DNA of 32,721 nucleotides from Nocardia carnea (GTDB lineage Bacteria > Actinomycetota > Actinomycetes > Mycobacteriales > Mycobacteriaceae). Below are positions 1 through 7,670 of the stretch, in pieces; position 1 is the stretch's first letter; each line of letters begins with the position of its first letter. Made by a program: the position numbers and the translations under genes. Under the pieces are notes generated by a model. That model was not told the origin of the DNA. It worked only from the letters and a program-made list of their open reading frames with translations, and made no database searches. The DNA lies in assembly GCF_029868855.1 (NCBI RefSeq), contig NZ_JARWOV010000283.1, positions 1 to 32,721 of the forward strand. The letters run 5' to 3'.

Positions 1-225
1 GATGGTGTATGGCAGCGGGTCGGGGTGGCTGAGTATCGGGAGGCTGCTGCGCCGCGGTGGGAGGAGCTGCTGGATATCAACGCGCTCGTCTGGGATCCCG
101 TGGCAGGCGTGAAGTCCGGAACGGCCACGTGCCGTGGCGCGTTTCTCTCCGGTGGTCTGGGGCAACCGCGCCGTGCCCGGTCCGGGGGTGGGGGGGGGGG
201 CGGGCTAACCCGGCCCCGCTGCCGC
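1..225 (+). other. Window edge: possible gene fragment and poly-G run
   Basis: Frame 1 is open from the first base. Its first ~28 codons include VAEYRE and RWEELLDINAL, which resemble the N-terminal domain of S9 (prolyl-oligopeptidase family) peptidases, whose homologues often read like EYRKP...WETLLDIDAL. The resemblance stops near base 90. After that the frame runs on only as antisense of the next gene, and a run of about ten G lies near 191-200. This could be a truncated or frameshifted gene remnant, or a misjoined contig edge. No start codon or complete domain is visible. The match is from memory and short, so confidence is low. Confidence 0.25.
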
Positions 226-843
226 TCATTTCACGAACGAGACATTGATCGGGTACTTGTACTCCTCGCCCTTGTTGGCCGCCAAACCGGCGATGATCAT
301 GAAGACCAGGGCTCCGATCCCGACGATCGGCGCCAGTACGAGTCCGATCAAAACGATCATCAGCAGGATGCTCACGATCATGCTGATGAAGAACAGGATC
401 TGGAAGTTCAACGCCTGCACCGCGTGCCGGCGGACGAACTCGTCACGGTCCTTGTACACAAGGTAGACGATCAGGGGCGCGATCCAGCCGAGCAGAATAC
501 CGCCCAGGTGCGCCAGCATGGCCCACATCCTGGCATCGGAGGGAGATACCGGATTTCCCATCGGAGCGCCATAAGGCTGCTGCCCCGGGTAGCCGTAACC
601 CTGTTGCGGTGCACCGTACTGCGGCTGCCCGCCGAGATCCGGCTGCGGCGGATACGGCTGCCCCTGCGGATATTGCTGACCCGGAGCGTACTGCTGACCG
701 GACGGATATTGCTCCCCCGCTGCGAACTGCTGCCCAGGTGGGTACTGCTGCCCCGATGCGTATTGCTGGCCGGGCGGGTACTGCTGTCCCGGCGGGTTCT
801 GCTGCCCTTTGGACAGGTCGAAGGGCGGCTGAGGATCGGTCAT
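226..843 (-). CDS. DUF4870-type membrane protein with Gln/Tyr-rich repeat N-terminus
   Basis: The 205-aa product starts MTDPQPP at an ATG. Residues 13-64 are a low-complexity hydrophilic tract built from about nine GQQYxx-like hexapeptides. From about residue 103 there is a DUF4870-like membrane domain: a helix with MLAHLGGILLGWIAPLIVY, the polar loop KDRDEFVRRHAVQALNFQ that is typical of the family, then two closely spaced hydrophobic helices and a short KGEEYKYP tail. DUF4870 proteins are small integral membrane proteins of unknown function, and actinobacterial members often carry such disordered Pro/Gln/Tyr-rich N-termini facing the cytosol. It is transcribed in the same direction as the MFS gene upstream, 80 bp away, but no functional link is evident. 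Family call good; function unknown. Confidence 0.85.
   Translation of the reverse strand: MTDPQPPFDLSKGQQNPPGQQYPPGQQYASGQQYPPGQQFAAGEQYPSGQQYAPGQQYPQGQPYPPQPDLGGQPQYGAPQQGYGYPGQQPYGAPMGNPVSPSDARMWAMLAHLGGILLGWIAPLIVYLVYKDRDEFVRRHAVQALNFQILFFISMIVSILLMIVLIGLVLAPIVGIGALVFMIIAGLAANKGEEYKYPINVSFVK
652..807 (-). repeat. 18-bp tandem repeat coding GQQYxx hexapeptides
   Basis: Within the DUF4870 gene, about nine degenerate 18-bp units encode G-Q/E-Q-Y/F-x-x. The third and sixth positions of the peptide unit vary (PP, AS, AA, PS, AP, PQ). The regular period and the divergence between copies suggest growth by slippage followed by drift. Copy number is likely to vary between strains. Confidence 0.8.
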
Positions 844-923
844 CACATTCCAAACTTGCAGGCGACAGGACTTCCCGAGCATAAGCGCGCGAAGGGGCCT
901 ACGGGAGTGCGTATTTCCCACCC

Positions 924-2396
924 TTAGGTGAATTGCGCAGCTCCGGTGTCCGTCTGCTTCGGTGAGCGCACCATCGCCGCAGCGGCGATCAGTACCAGCG
1001 ACAGCACTGCCGCGACCAGGAAGGCGGTGTGTACGCCGTCGGCGGCAGCCGCGACCGGCTCGGCGCCCGTACCGAGCGCCGATTCGGTGCCGCGCGTCAT
1101 CATCGTGATGAACAGTGCGGTTCCCGCCGCGCCCGCGACCTGCTGCACGGTGCTGACGGTCGCACTGCCGTGGGAGTACAGCTCCGGCGGCAGCGAACCC
1201 AGCGCCGAAGTCATCAACGGCGTCAACCCGCAGCTGATGCCCGCGCTCACGATCACATGCGCGGTGATCACCAGAGCAATCGAGGAATTCTCGTCCAGGG
1301 TGGCGAGAATCCAGCAGCCGGCGCTGAGCGCGACGGTGCCGGGCAGCACCAGCGGCCGGGCTCCCCACCGATCGAACAGGGCGCCGACCCCCGGGGCCAG
1401 CAAGCCCATGACCAGCCCACCCGGCAGGAGGACCAGCCCGGTGGTGAGAACGTCCTTGCCGAGCACGTTCTGCAGGTATATCGGCAGGATGATGAGCGCG
1501 CCGAACAGGCTCAACATCAGGCAGGCCATCAGGATGACGGCGAGCCGGAAGGGTCCGACCGCGAACGTCCGCAGATCCAGCAGCGCCCGGCCCCGGTCCA
1601 CCAGTTTCAACTGGCGTACAACGAAGACCGCCAGAGCCACCGCGCCGACGGTCAGCGATACCCACGGCGGGATCGGCGCATGGCCGGACGCCGATTCACC
1701 GATACTGCTCAGCCCGAAGACGAGCCCGCCGAAACCGAGGGCCGCCAGCGGGACCGAGATGTAGTCGAGGTGCGCTTTGCGCGGTTCGGTCACGTTGCGG
1801 ATGAACACCCCGCCCAGCACCAGCGCGAGGATTGCGAACGGCAGCACGATCCAGAACATCGCCCGCCAGCTCAGCGACTGCAGGATGAGTCCGGACACGG
1901 TGGGCCCGACGGCCGGAGCCACCGAGATCACGATCGACACCAGTCCCATCGTCTTACCGCGCGACCGCTCGGGCACCAGGTTGAGAATGGTCGTCATCAG
2001 CAGCGGAATCATCAGCGCCGTACCCACTGCCTGCACGATCCGGCCCACGATCAAGGCTTCGAATCCGGGCGCCAGCGCCGCGATCACTGTCCCGCCGCTG
2101 AACAGCGACATCGCGGCGATATAGATCGCGCGCAACGGGAAGCGCTGCAGGATGAAGCCGGTGGTGGGGATCACGATCGCCATGGTCAGCAGGAAGCCAC
2201 TGGTCAGCCATTGCGCGGTGGCCGCGCTGATGTCGAGGTCCACCATCAGGGTCGGCAGTGCCACGCTGAGGATCGTCTCGTTGAGGATCACGACGAACGC
2301 CGCGACGAGCAACAGCCCGATCAGCAGGAACGCCCCCGGGGCACGCCCGCCGTCGTGTTCTGTGTCGTCGGCCGTCGCCACCGAGTTGTCTGTCAC
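924..2396 (-). CDS. MFS drug exporter, DHA2 (EmrB/QacA) type
   Basis: The 490-aa product is a multi-spanning transporter of the 14-helix DHA2 drug:H+ antiporter family. The first helix is followed by LNETILSVALPTLMVDLDI and AAATAQWLTSGFLLTMAI-type sequence, the usual EmrB/QacA signature around helices 1-2, then FLLTMAIVIPTTGF and GRIVQAVGTALMIPL near helix 4. The chosen GTG start (VTDNSVATADD) leaves a short cytosolic N-terminus before helix 1; the frame stays open upstream to about 2627 but that part overlaps the divergent TetR gene and is not transporter-like. The Shine-Dalgarno sequence is weak. A TetR gene is divergent 109 bp away with a dyad between them, so repression by that TetR and release by an exported ligand is the likely arrangement. 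Substrate unknown. Confidence 0.88.
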   Translation of the reverse strand: MTDNSVATADDTEHDGGRAPGAFLLIGLLLVAAFVVILNETILSVALPTLMVDLDISAATAQWLTSGFLLTMAIVIPTTGFILQRFPLRAIYIAAMSLFSGGTVIAALAPGFEALIVGRIVQAVGTALMIPLLMTTILNLVPERSRGKTMGLVSIVISVAPAVGPTVSGLILQSLSWRAMFWIVLPFAILALVLGGVFIRNVTEPRKAHLDYISVPLAALGFGGLVFGLSSIGESASGHAPIPPWVSLTVGAVALAVFVVRQLKLVDRGRALLDLRTFAVGPFRLAVILMACLMLSLFGALIILPIYLQNVLGKDVLTTGLVLLPGGLVMGLLAPGVGALFDRWGARPLVLPGTVALSAGCWILATLDENSSIALVITAHVIVSAGISCGLTPLMTSALGSLPPELYSHGSATVSTVQQVAGAAGTALFITMMTRGTESALGTGAEPVAAAADGVHTAFLVAAVLSLVLIAAAAMVRSPKQTDTGAAQFT

Positions 2397-2448
2397 CTGG
2401 GTCGTCCGCTCGATAGTGCCGCTGTTACCGAGCCACCCTAACAAAAAC

Positions 2449-2461
2449 GTCAGTCGCTGAC
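2449..2461. promoter_or_regulatory. Candidate TetR operator in MFS/TetR divergent region
   Basis: GTCAG-TCG-CTGAC is a perfect 5-bp-arm dyad in the 109-bp gap between the exporter and the TetR gene, 45 bp from the TetR start. Position and symmetry suit a TetR-family operator acting on both promoters. Binding is inferred. Confidence 0.5.
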
Positions 2462-2505
2462 ATATTGGCATTGATTGCCTCTCGACGACCGGGAGGAAGT
2501 ACCCT

Positions 2506-3129
2506 GTGCCCGTGCTCTCTGCTACGCCGCCCCTCGATCTGCGTGCGCGACGCCGGAATGCCACCCGAATCGAGATCCGGGAGGCCGCCCTCGCCCTGTT
2601 CGAACGGCAGGGCGTCGACCACACCACCAGCGAGGAGATCGCCCGCGCGGCAGGGATTTCCCAGCGGACGTTCTTCCGCTATTTCGCGACGAAAGAGGAA
2701 TGCGTCCTGTTCGACTCGTTCGGCTTCGACGAGGCGGTGCACAGTTGCCTCGAAACCGCCGATATGCGATCCCTGTCGCTCGCCGATATGGAGACCGCGA
2801 TCGGCCGGGTGATCGAAGGCATCCGCAACGACGAGCAGAGCGAAGTCGCCGCGACAGCCCTGCGGATCCAGAAGCTGGTCTCGACCGACGCAGCGCTCAG
2901 CCGGGCCGCACTCGCCCACTACGCCGACAACGCCAAACATTCGATGGCGCTCATCGAAGGACGCTGCCCGGCCGCCGACCGATCCCGGGTGCGGACGATC
3001 GTCCGGGTCGCGCAGCTATCGGTGCAGCTCGCGTTCGAGGAATGGGTCGAGGCCTGCGCACCGGGCGGCGGTGACTCCGATCTGGCGTCGATATATCGCA
3101 CAGTGTGCGCACGCATCCGCACACTGTGA
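2506..3129 (+). CDS. TetR/AcrR family transcriptional regulator (divergent to MFS exporter)
   Basis: The 207-aa product has a TetR DNA-binding domain at about residues 15-62, with TTSEEIARAAGISQRTFFRYF as its helix-turn-helix core followed by KEE, as is usual for the family. The rest is an all-helical C-terminal ligand domain that resembles the MftR/AcrR-like actinobacterial group (a loose assignment). The GTG start is supported by GGGAGGAAG seven bases upstream. The gene is divergent from the MFS exporter and probably represses both genes through the dyad at 2449-2461. Its last codons and stop lie inside a strong hairpin. Ligand unknown. Confidence 0.88.
   Translation: MPVLSATPPLDLRARRRNATRIEIREAALALFERQGVDHTTSEEIARAAGISQRTFFRYFATKEECVLFDSFGFDEAVHSCLETADMRSLSLADMETAIGRVIEGIRNDEQSEVAATALRIQKLVSTDAALSRAALAHYADNAKHSMALIEGRCPAADRSRVRTIVRVAQLSVQLAFEEWVEACAPGGGDSDLASIYRTVCARIRTL
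3099..3128 (+). terminator. Hairpin over the TetR stop codon
   Basis: CACAGTGTGCG and CGCACACTGTG are perfect 11-bp complementary arms with an 8-nt loop. The second arm runs into the TGA stop at 3127-3129. There is no U-tract, which is common for actinobacterial stem terminators. It would insulate the TetR gene from the reductase gene downstream. Confidence 0.6.
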
Positions 3130-3296
3130 CCGGATCGGTGCGCGCGTAGCGGTACAAGCCGCCGTCTCTGCCCGCCGGTACTGTCCCGCAGGCACAGCCG
3201 CACCGCCGAGATCTTGTCCCGGCACCCTCTCGCTCCTCGCCCGCGGACATTGTTAGATGGTGTAAGAACTACCGCCACAGGAGAGGATTCGAACGT

Positions 3297-4049
3297 ATGG
3301 CCGACAGGATCGCAGTGGTATCCGGCGCCGCCCGGGGAATCGGGGCCGCCATCGCCAAACGGCTGGCCTCCGACGGCATGAAGGTCGGGGTGCTCGATCT
3401 CGACGAAGCCGCCTGCGCCGATACCGTTTCGGCGATCACCGCCGCCGGCGGGCAAGCGCTCGCGCTCGGCGCCGATGTGAGCAAAGAGGATTCGGTGAAC
3501 GCGGCCGTCGAGCGGCTGGCCGCCGAACTCGGTGAACCCACCGTCGTGGTCAACAACGCCGGCGTCCTGCGCGACAACCTGCTGTTCAAGATGAGCGTCG
3601 ACGACTGGGACACCGTGCTCGCTGTGCACCTGCGCGGCGCCTTCCTGCTCACTCGGGCCACACAGAAGTACATGGTCGAGCAGAAGTGGGGCCGGATCGT
3701 CAATATGTCCAGCACGTCGGCGCAGGGCAACCGCGGCCAGGTCAATTACTCCGCGGCCAAGGCCGGTATGCAGGGCTTCACCAAAACCCTGGCGTTCGAA
3801 CTGGGCAAATACGGTGTCACCGCCAACGCGATCGCGCCCGGTTTCATCGTCACCGATATGACCGCGGCCACCGCCGCCCGGGTCGGCGTCGGTTTCGAGG
3901 ACTTCCAGAAGGCCGCCGCCGCGCAGATTCCGGTGCAGCGGGTCGGCCGGCCGGAGGATATCGCCCACACCGCGTCCTTCTTGGTCAGCGAGGATGCCGG
4001 ATTCGTTTCGGGTCAGGTCATCTATGTGGCGGGCGGGCCGCAGGACTGA
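3297..4049 (+). CDS. SDR family oxidoreductase, FabG-like (3-oxoacyl-ACP reductase type)
   Basis: The 250-aa classical short-chain dehydrogenase has the cofactor loop SGAARGIG at residues 9-16, the NNAG motif near 86-89, catalytic Ser near 138 in NMSSTSAQGN, and Tyr151-x3-Lys155 in YSAAK. The C-terminus ends in SGQVIYVAGGPQD, as in FabG proteins. ADVSKEDSV in the cofactor-binding region suits NADP(H) or NAD(H) use; the sequence does not settle which. The ATG start has AGGAGAGG upstream. The gene stands alone with 167 bp before it. FabG family members reduce 3-oxoacyl thioesters, but isolated paralogues like this one often act on other ketones or alcohols, so the exact substrate is open. Confidence 0.88.
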   Translation: MADRIAVVSGAARGIGAAIAKRLASDGMKVGVLDLDEAACADTVSAITAAGGQALALGADVSKEDSVNAAVERLAAELGEPTVVVNNAGVLRDNLLFKMSVDDWDTVLAVHLRGAFLLTRATQKYMVEQKWGRIVNMSSTSAQGNRGQVNYSAAKAGMQGFTKTLAFELGKYGVTANAIAPGFIVTDMTAATAARVGVGFEDFQKAAAAQIPVQRVGRPEDIAHTASFLVSEDAGFVSGQVIYVAGGPQD

Positions 4050-4222
4050 CGTAGTCCGGGCGGGGTGATGTCGGGACAACCACACCATCCCGCCGACTCG
4101 GACGTGGACCCCGGCACGGATGTGCGGACTGCCGACGACCATAAGGAGGTTTCGCCTTCACCCGGGGCCGGTCCGCTGCTCGGCCGGCCGAGGGCAGCGG
4201 CGATCGACAGCCCCGATCCGCA

Positions 4223-5203
4223 TCACCCGGCTTGCCAGCTGTTCTGCAGCGAGGCGAGGAATTCGTCGGTCCTCCTGACGTCGTCGCGATCGTATGCGCT
4301 CACGCTCGCGAGGATTTCGGAACCGCCGGTCCGCTCCAGTAGATCCGCCAGCAGGTTCTCTACCAGATCGGGAGTGCCCGCGACGGCTCCCGTCATCCAG
4401 GTACGCACGGCATCGGCCTTCTTCGCGCGTGCGCTGTCGAGCAGCCGGCGCACGTCCTCGACGGGTTGCAGTGCCCGGAATTCTCCGACATCCCGGGAGT
4501 CGGCGTAGGCCCAGGCCTCCGGCAGCAGGAGATCGCGGGCGCGCTCGGCGGTCTCCGCGACGACGATATCGACACTCACCATCAGGTACGGATCCGGTGT
4601 GCGCGCGCTGGGGCGAAAGTCCCGGAAGTAGGCCTCGATCGCCTTCACGTCCCGAACCAGCGGACCGCCGATCACCGCCGGCAACCCCAATTCAGCGGCA
4701 AGGGACAGTCCGTCCTTGATGGCGAGCAGGAACACCGGCGGCGGCTCGACGCGGGGCCTGACCGTGATATCGGCGCGTCCGTCCAGGTAGGAGCGGATCT
4801 CCTCGATATCGTCCTCGTACTCCCCGTCCCGCAGGATCGTGCGTCCCAGTGCCCGCCGGATGGGAGCCGTGAATCCGAGCGAGCCGCCGAGCCCGATATC
4901 GACCCGCCCCGGGTACAGCGACTCGAGAAGTAGCGCCTGCTCCGCGACCACCAGCGGGCTGTGGTTGGGGACCATGATCCCGCCGGTGCCGATCCTGATG
5001 CTGCGAGTACGTGCCCCGATCGCCGCGAGCAGCAGGGTCGGGGCGGCGCCCGCGATTCCCGGCACCGCGTGATGTTCGGCAGTCCAGAACCGGTGGAAGC
5101 CGAGCTCCTCCGCCCGCACCGCTCGTTCCACCGTGGTGGCCACGGCGGCGGCATCGGATTCACCGCTACGTGTCCGTGCGCGGTCCAGCAGGGAGATACG
5201 CAT
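4223..5203 (-). CDS. LLM-class flavin-dependent oxidoreductase, MsnO8-like
   Basis: The 326-aa product belongs to the bacterial luciferase-like monooxygenase superfamily. It opens with MRISLLDRARTRSGE, then ERAVRAEELGFHRFWTAEHHAVPGIAG, the AEHH segment that typifies the MsnO8/luciferase-like subgroup. RTRSIRIGTGGIMVPNHSPLVVAEQ and LYPGRVDIGLGG follow, the usual barrel strands at the flavin site. These enzymes use reduced FMN (or F420 in some actinobacterial branches) to oxidise varied substrates; the cofactor cannot be decided here. It lies 36 bp downstream of an alpha/beta hydrolase in the same direction, so the two are probably co-transcribed. Confidence 0.85.
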   Translation of the reverse strand: MRISLLDRARTRSGESDAAAVATTVERAVRAEELGFHRFWTAEHHAVPGIAGAAPTLLLAAIGARTRSIRIGTGGIMVPNHSPLVVAEQALLLESLYPGRVDIGLGGSLGFTAPIRRALGRTILRDGEYEDDIEEIRSYLDGRADITVRPRVEPPPVFLLAIKDGLSLAAELGLPAVIGGPLVRDVKAIEAYFRDFRPSARTPDPYLMVSVDIVVAETAERARDLLLPEAWAYADSRDVGEFRALQPVEDVRRLLDSARAKKADAVRTWMTGAVAGTPDLVENLLADLLERTGGSEILASVSAYDRDDVRRTDEFLASLQNSWQAG

Positions 5204-5239
5204 CAGTCCTCCTCTTCGTCCCTGCTGTGGCGCAACGCA

Positions 5240-6220
5240 TCAGCCGTGCGATGTCATCCACTCGGCGATATCGGCCACGACCGCGGGGTCCACATGGTGC
5301 GGACGCGTGTAATCCGCGGGCATCGACGGGCCGGTCCCGGGGAAGAACATGTGGTCGTCGGCGGGATAGGTGCGGATCGTGATATCCGGCCGGCCGGCCA
5401 GGGCGGCCCGCCATCCGGCCAGATCGCCGGCCACGGTGACCTGGTAGTCACGTTCGCCTTGGAGGAACAGCATGGGAATGTCCAGTGTCGCGGCCACTGC
5501 CGCCGGGTCGTAGGCGCGCATATCCAGCCAATACGGTGCAGGCATCCCGAACGGTAGCTTCGCGCTGGGCGTGGTGGGCGAGAGCTCCGGGCTGTCCACC
5601 AGTTTCGCGTGTTCGGTGGCGGTCTCCACGGTGGGTAGAGCCGAGGCGGTCACCGGGTCGACCCGCGTCAGATGGTCGATGACGCGAACCATCGACCACT
5701 GGATCGGCACCGTATCCCCGGCGAGGACGACCAGGCCCGCCACCGCGGGATCGGCGGCGGCCACCCGCGGCGCGAATCTGCCGCCCATACTGTGCCCGAT
5801 CACGAAAACGCGGTCGCCGCGGACCGTGGGCAGCCCGCGCAGGAGTTCGATACCCGCGACAGCGTTCGGAACGTATTCCTCGGTCGGCGTGAATTCGGGT
5901 GTGGCGGCGATTCGGTCGCGGTGGGTGCAGGTGACCTTGTCGAAGCGCAGCACCGCCACACCGCGACCGGCCAGCCCCCAGGCGATGTCCTTCAGGTTCT
6001 TGTTCGGGCCCGCCGTGCCGTCCCGGTCGAACGGTCCGCCGCCGGCCAGCAGCACGGCCGCCGGATAGGGCCCCTCTCCGATGGGCAGCGCGACGGTGCC
6101 CGGCACGGCCGACGGACCCGAGCCGACCGTCACCTCCTGCTCGACGAACGAATCCGGGTCCGTGTACGCCGGCGGCTGCCATATTTCGGTATCCACAACA
6201 GCCGGTTCGACTGAATCCAT
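5240..6220 (-). CDS. Alpha/beta hydrolase family protein
   Basis: The 326-aa product starts MDSVEPAVVDTE at an ATG; the open frame extends upstream but over the divergent regulator. VAVLRFDKVT and the oxyanion-region PAAVLLAGGGPFDRDG lead into the nucleophile elbow GHSMGG (Ser in GHSMGGR), followed by the acid in FLQGERDYQVT and the catalytic His in ADDHMFFPGTG. The GPFDRDGT-NKNLKDIAWGLA pattern is that of cytosolic BAAT/acyl-esterase-like or dienelactone-hydrolase-like proteins. No signal peptide is visible. It is divergent from a winged-helix regulator across 60 bp and leads an LLM oxidoreductase gene. The natural ester or thioester substrate is unknown. Confidence 0.86.
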   Translation of the reverse strand: MDSVEPAVVDTEIWQPPAYTDPDSFVEQEVTVGSGPSAVPGTVALPIGEGPYPAAVLLAGGGPFDRDGTAGPNKNLKDIAWGLAGRGVAVLRFDKVTCTHRDRIAATPEFTPTEEYVPNAVAGIELLRGLPTVRGDRVFVIGHSMGGRFAPRVAAADPAVAGLVVLAGDTVPIQWSMVRVIDHLTRVDPVTASALPTVETATEHAKLVDSPELSPTTPSAKLPFGMPAPYWLDMRAYDPAAVAATLDIPMLFLQGERDYQVTVAGDLAGWRAALAGRPDITIRTYPADDHMFFPGTGPSMPADYTRPHHVDPAVVADIAEWMTSHG

Positions 6221-6280
6221 GACGGCCTCCTCAATATTCTCAACTTTGCGAAAGGTAGCACAGATGAGACCATTGCTCGT

Positions 6281-6850
6281 ATGGACTCCCTGGAGCTGCT
6301 GGCGCATCCGGTGCGATTGCGAATCGTGCACGCCCTGTCCGGCGGACAGACCTGCACCACCACACAGTTGTGCGCCCGCCTGACCGATGTCTCGAAGGCA
6401 ACCGTCTATCGCCACGTCGACTTGCTCACCAGCGCCGGTGTTCTCGAAGTCGCCGATGAGCACCGAGTGCGGGGGGCCGTGGAACGCGCGTACCGTCTGC
6501 GCCGAGACCGCGCCACCGTGAGCCCGGAGGCAATAGCCTCGGCGACACCCGACGACCACCGCACGGTCTTCGCCGCCGCCATGGCCACCCTGCTCGCCGA
6601 GTTCAACTCCTATCTCGATCGCGCGGACGCCGACCCCGGCGCAGACCTGGTCGGCTACCGCCAGCACGGCGTGTGGCTCTCCCCCACGGAGGTAGCGGAT
6701 CTCATCGACGATCTACGGGCGGCAATCCTTCCCCGCCTACGCAATACGCCCACCCCCGAGCGCGCACAGTATCTCTTGAGCCCGATCCTGTTCCCGGTCG
6801 GCGGACGCCTGGAAAACCAACCGGAGGAACCGTCGAATCCCCGGAGTTGA
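6281..6850 (+). CDS. ArsR-like winged-helix transcriptional regulator
   Basis: The 189-aa product has an N-terminal winged helix: LELLAHPVRLRIVHALSGG, the hallmark opening of ArsR-type domains, then TTTQLCARLTDVSKATVYRHVDLLTSAGVLEV as recognition helix and start of the wing. No metal-binding Cys cluster typical of metallosensors is visible. The C-terminal half is helical and may bind a ligand or dimerise. It is divergent from the hydrolase-LLM pair with 60 bp between starts. A small dyad CTTT-GCG-AAAG at 6244-6254 sits in the middle of that gap and could be its operator, though 4-bp arms are weak evidence. A role as repressor of the pair is inference. Confidence 0.8.
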   Translation: MDSLELLAHPVRLRIVHALSGGQTCTTTQLCARLTDVSKATVYRHVDLLTSAGVLEVADEHRVRGAVERAYRLRRDRATVSPEAIASATPDDHRTVFAAAMATLLAEFNSYLDRADADPGADLVGYRQHGVWLSPTEVADLIDDLRAAILPRLRNTPTPERAQYLLSPILFPVGGRLENQPEEPSNPRS

Positions 6851-6954
6851 CAGCGACCGGGAGCGACCGTCACCGCGAAGGACCAACAACCGCTCGATTC
6901 GGTTTCCGTCGAATACTCGCTGCCGCCGCGGTAGTTCGAGGTTGCGCCGGTGCT

Positions 6955-7551
6955 TCAACCGTTGTTCGCGCGTGCGCCGAACGGCCACCACCAACGCCGC
7001 CGAGGGTGCCGGACGGTGATCTTCGCATGCTGGACCACTCCGGAGACCCGGAGCAGTGGCATACCGGACACAGGCGGGCCCGCCTTGTTGGTCACCTTGC
7101 CCCACTCGCTGGTCACTTCATCGATATCGACGCTCCAGCCCGGAGGAACGATCAGAACAATCGATCCGTGCGCGGATTTCACCTCCACCCATACTTCCGG
7201 CGAGCGCACCACGGCCTCGGTGAAGTCGAGACGGACGGCGCCGTGTTCCGTTTCGGTGACAATCTGCGGCGGTACCCGCCATTGCCCTTCTCGCTGCACC
7301 GAACTGCCGGTGGATCGCAGCACGAGCCGGTCGGTCCTGCTTCCGTGCGCGGCCGGCACCAGATCGGCGGTGAGCGTCTCCAGTTCCGGCACGGTCCGGC
7401 GGGCGTAGACAGCCGCGATGCGCTCGTCGAACTCGGCCAGTTCCAGCCGCCCCTCGGCGAATGCCGCCTGGACGATCGCAGCGGCGCGCTCGCGATCGGC
7501 ATCTCCGGCCCGCAATGCGGGAGGATGCTCGGGCATCGGCTCGATCGTCAT
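6955..7551 (-). CDS. DUF1707 SHOCT-like domain protein
   Basis: The 198-aa product starts MTIEPMPEHP. Residues ~13-65 form a DUF1707 domain: LRAGDADRERAAAIVQAAFAEGRLELAEFDERIAAVYARRT, with the R-GDADRE and L-EFDER signatures. The C-terminal half carries a beta-rich segment with VRLDFTEA and VWVEVKSAHGSIVLIVPPGWSVDID, like the LiaF/cell-wall-active antibiotic response domain often fused to DUF1707. It ends in a basic RRRWWWPFGAR tail that may associate with the membrane. A GTG three codons upstream (VRL) is an alternative start. DUF1707 proteins are common in actinobacteria and lack a settled function; a role in envelope stress is only suggested by the C-terminal fold. Confidence 0.85.
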   Translation of the reverse strand: MTIEPMPEHPPALRAGDADRERAAAIVQAAFAEGRLELAEFDERIAAVYARRTVPELETLTADLVPAAHGSRTDRLVLRSTGSSVQREGQWRVPPQIVTETEHGAVRLDFTEAVVRSPEVWVEVKSAHGSIVLIVPPGWSVDIDEVTSEWGKVTNKAGPPVSGMPLLRVSGVVQHAKITVRHPRRRWWWPFGARANNG

Positions 7552-7670
7552 GAGTCTCACGGTAACCGAGTCGGCGCGCCGGCACAGGCCGGTCAGAGGT
7601 GGGGACTTGCCCGGCAAGAGATTCGAATCCGGGAATCTATCGCGCTTCGCGGGAACGGAGGCAGCAGCAA

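Noticed and set aside
25..927. Long plus-strand frame of ~300 codons across the DUF4870 gene
   Set aside because: It is antisense to a clear DUF4870 gene; the Arg/Leu-rich product beyond base ~225 is the usual shadow of GC-rich coding DNA. Only the first ~28 codons were kept as a possible fragment.
1029..2441. 470-codon plus-strand frame opposite the MFS exporter
   Set aside because: Its Asp/Arg/Gln/His-rich product has no domain character and mirrors a well-supported transporter gene.
2919..4142. 407-codon minus-strand frame opposite the FabG-like gene
   Set aside because: Antisense shadow; the plus strand has a full SDR with all catalytic motifs and a ribosome site.
4065..4508. Plus-strand frame starting in the gap after the FabG-like gene, and the orphan AAGGAGGT at 4143-4150
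   Set aside because: The frame runs antisense into the LLM gene and has Ser/Arg-rich shadow composition. The ribosome-site-like AAGGAGGT has no start codon at suitable distance.
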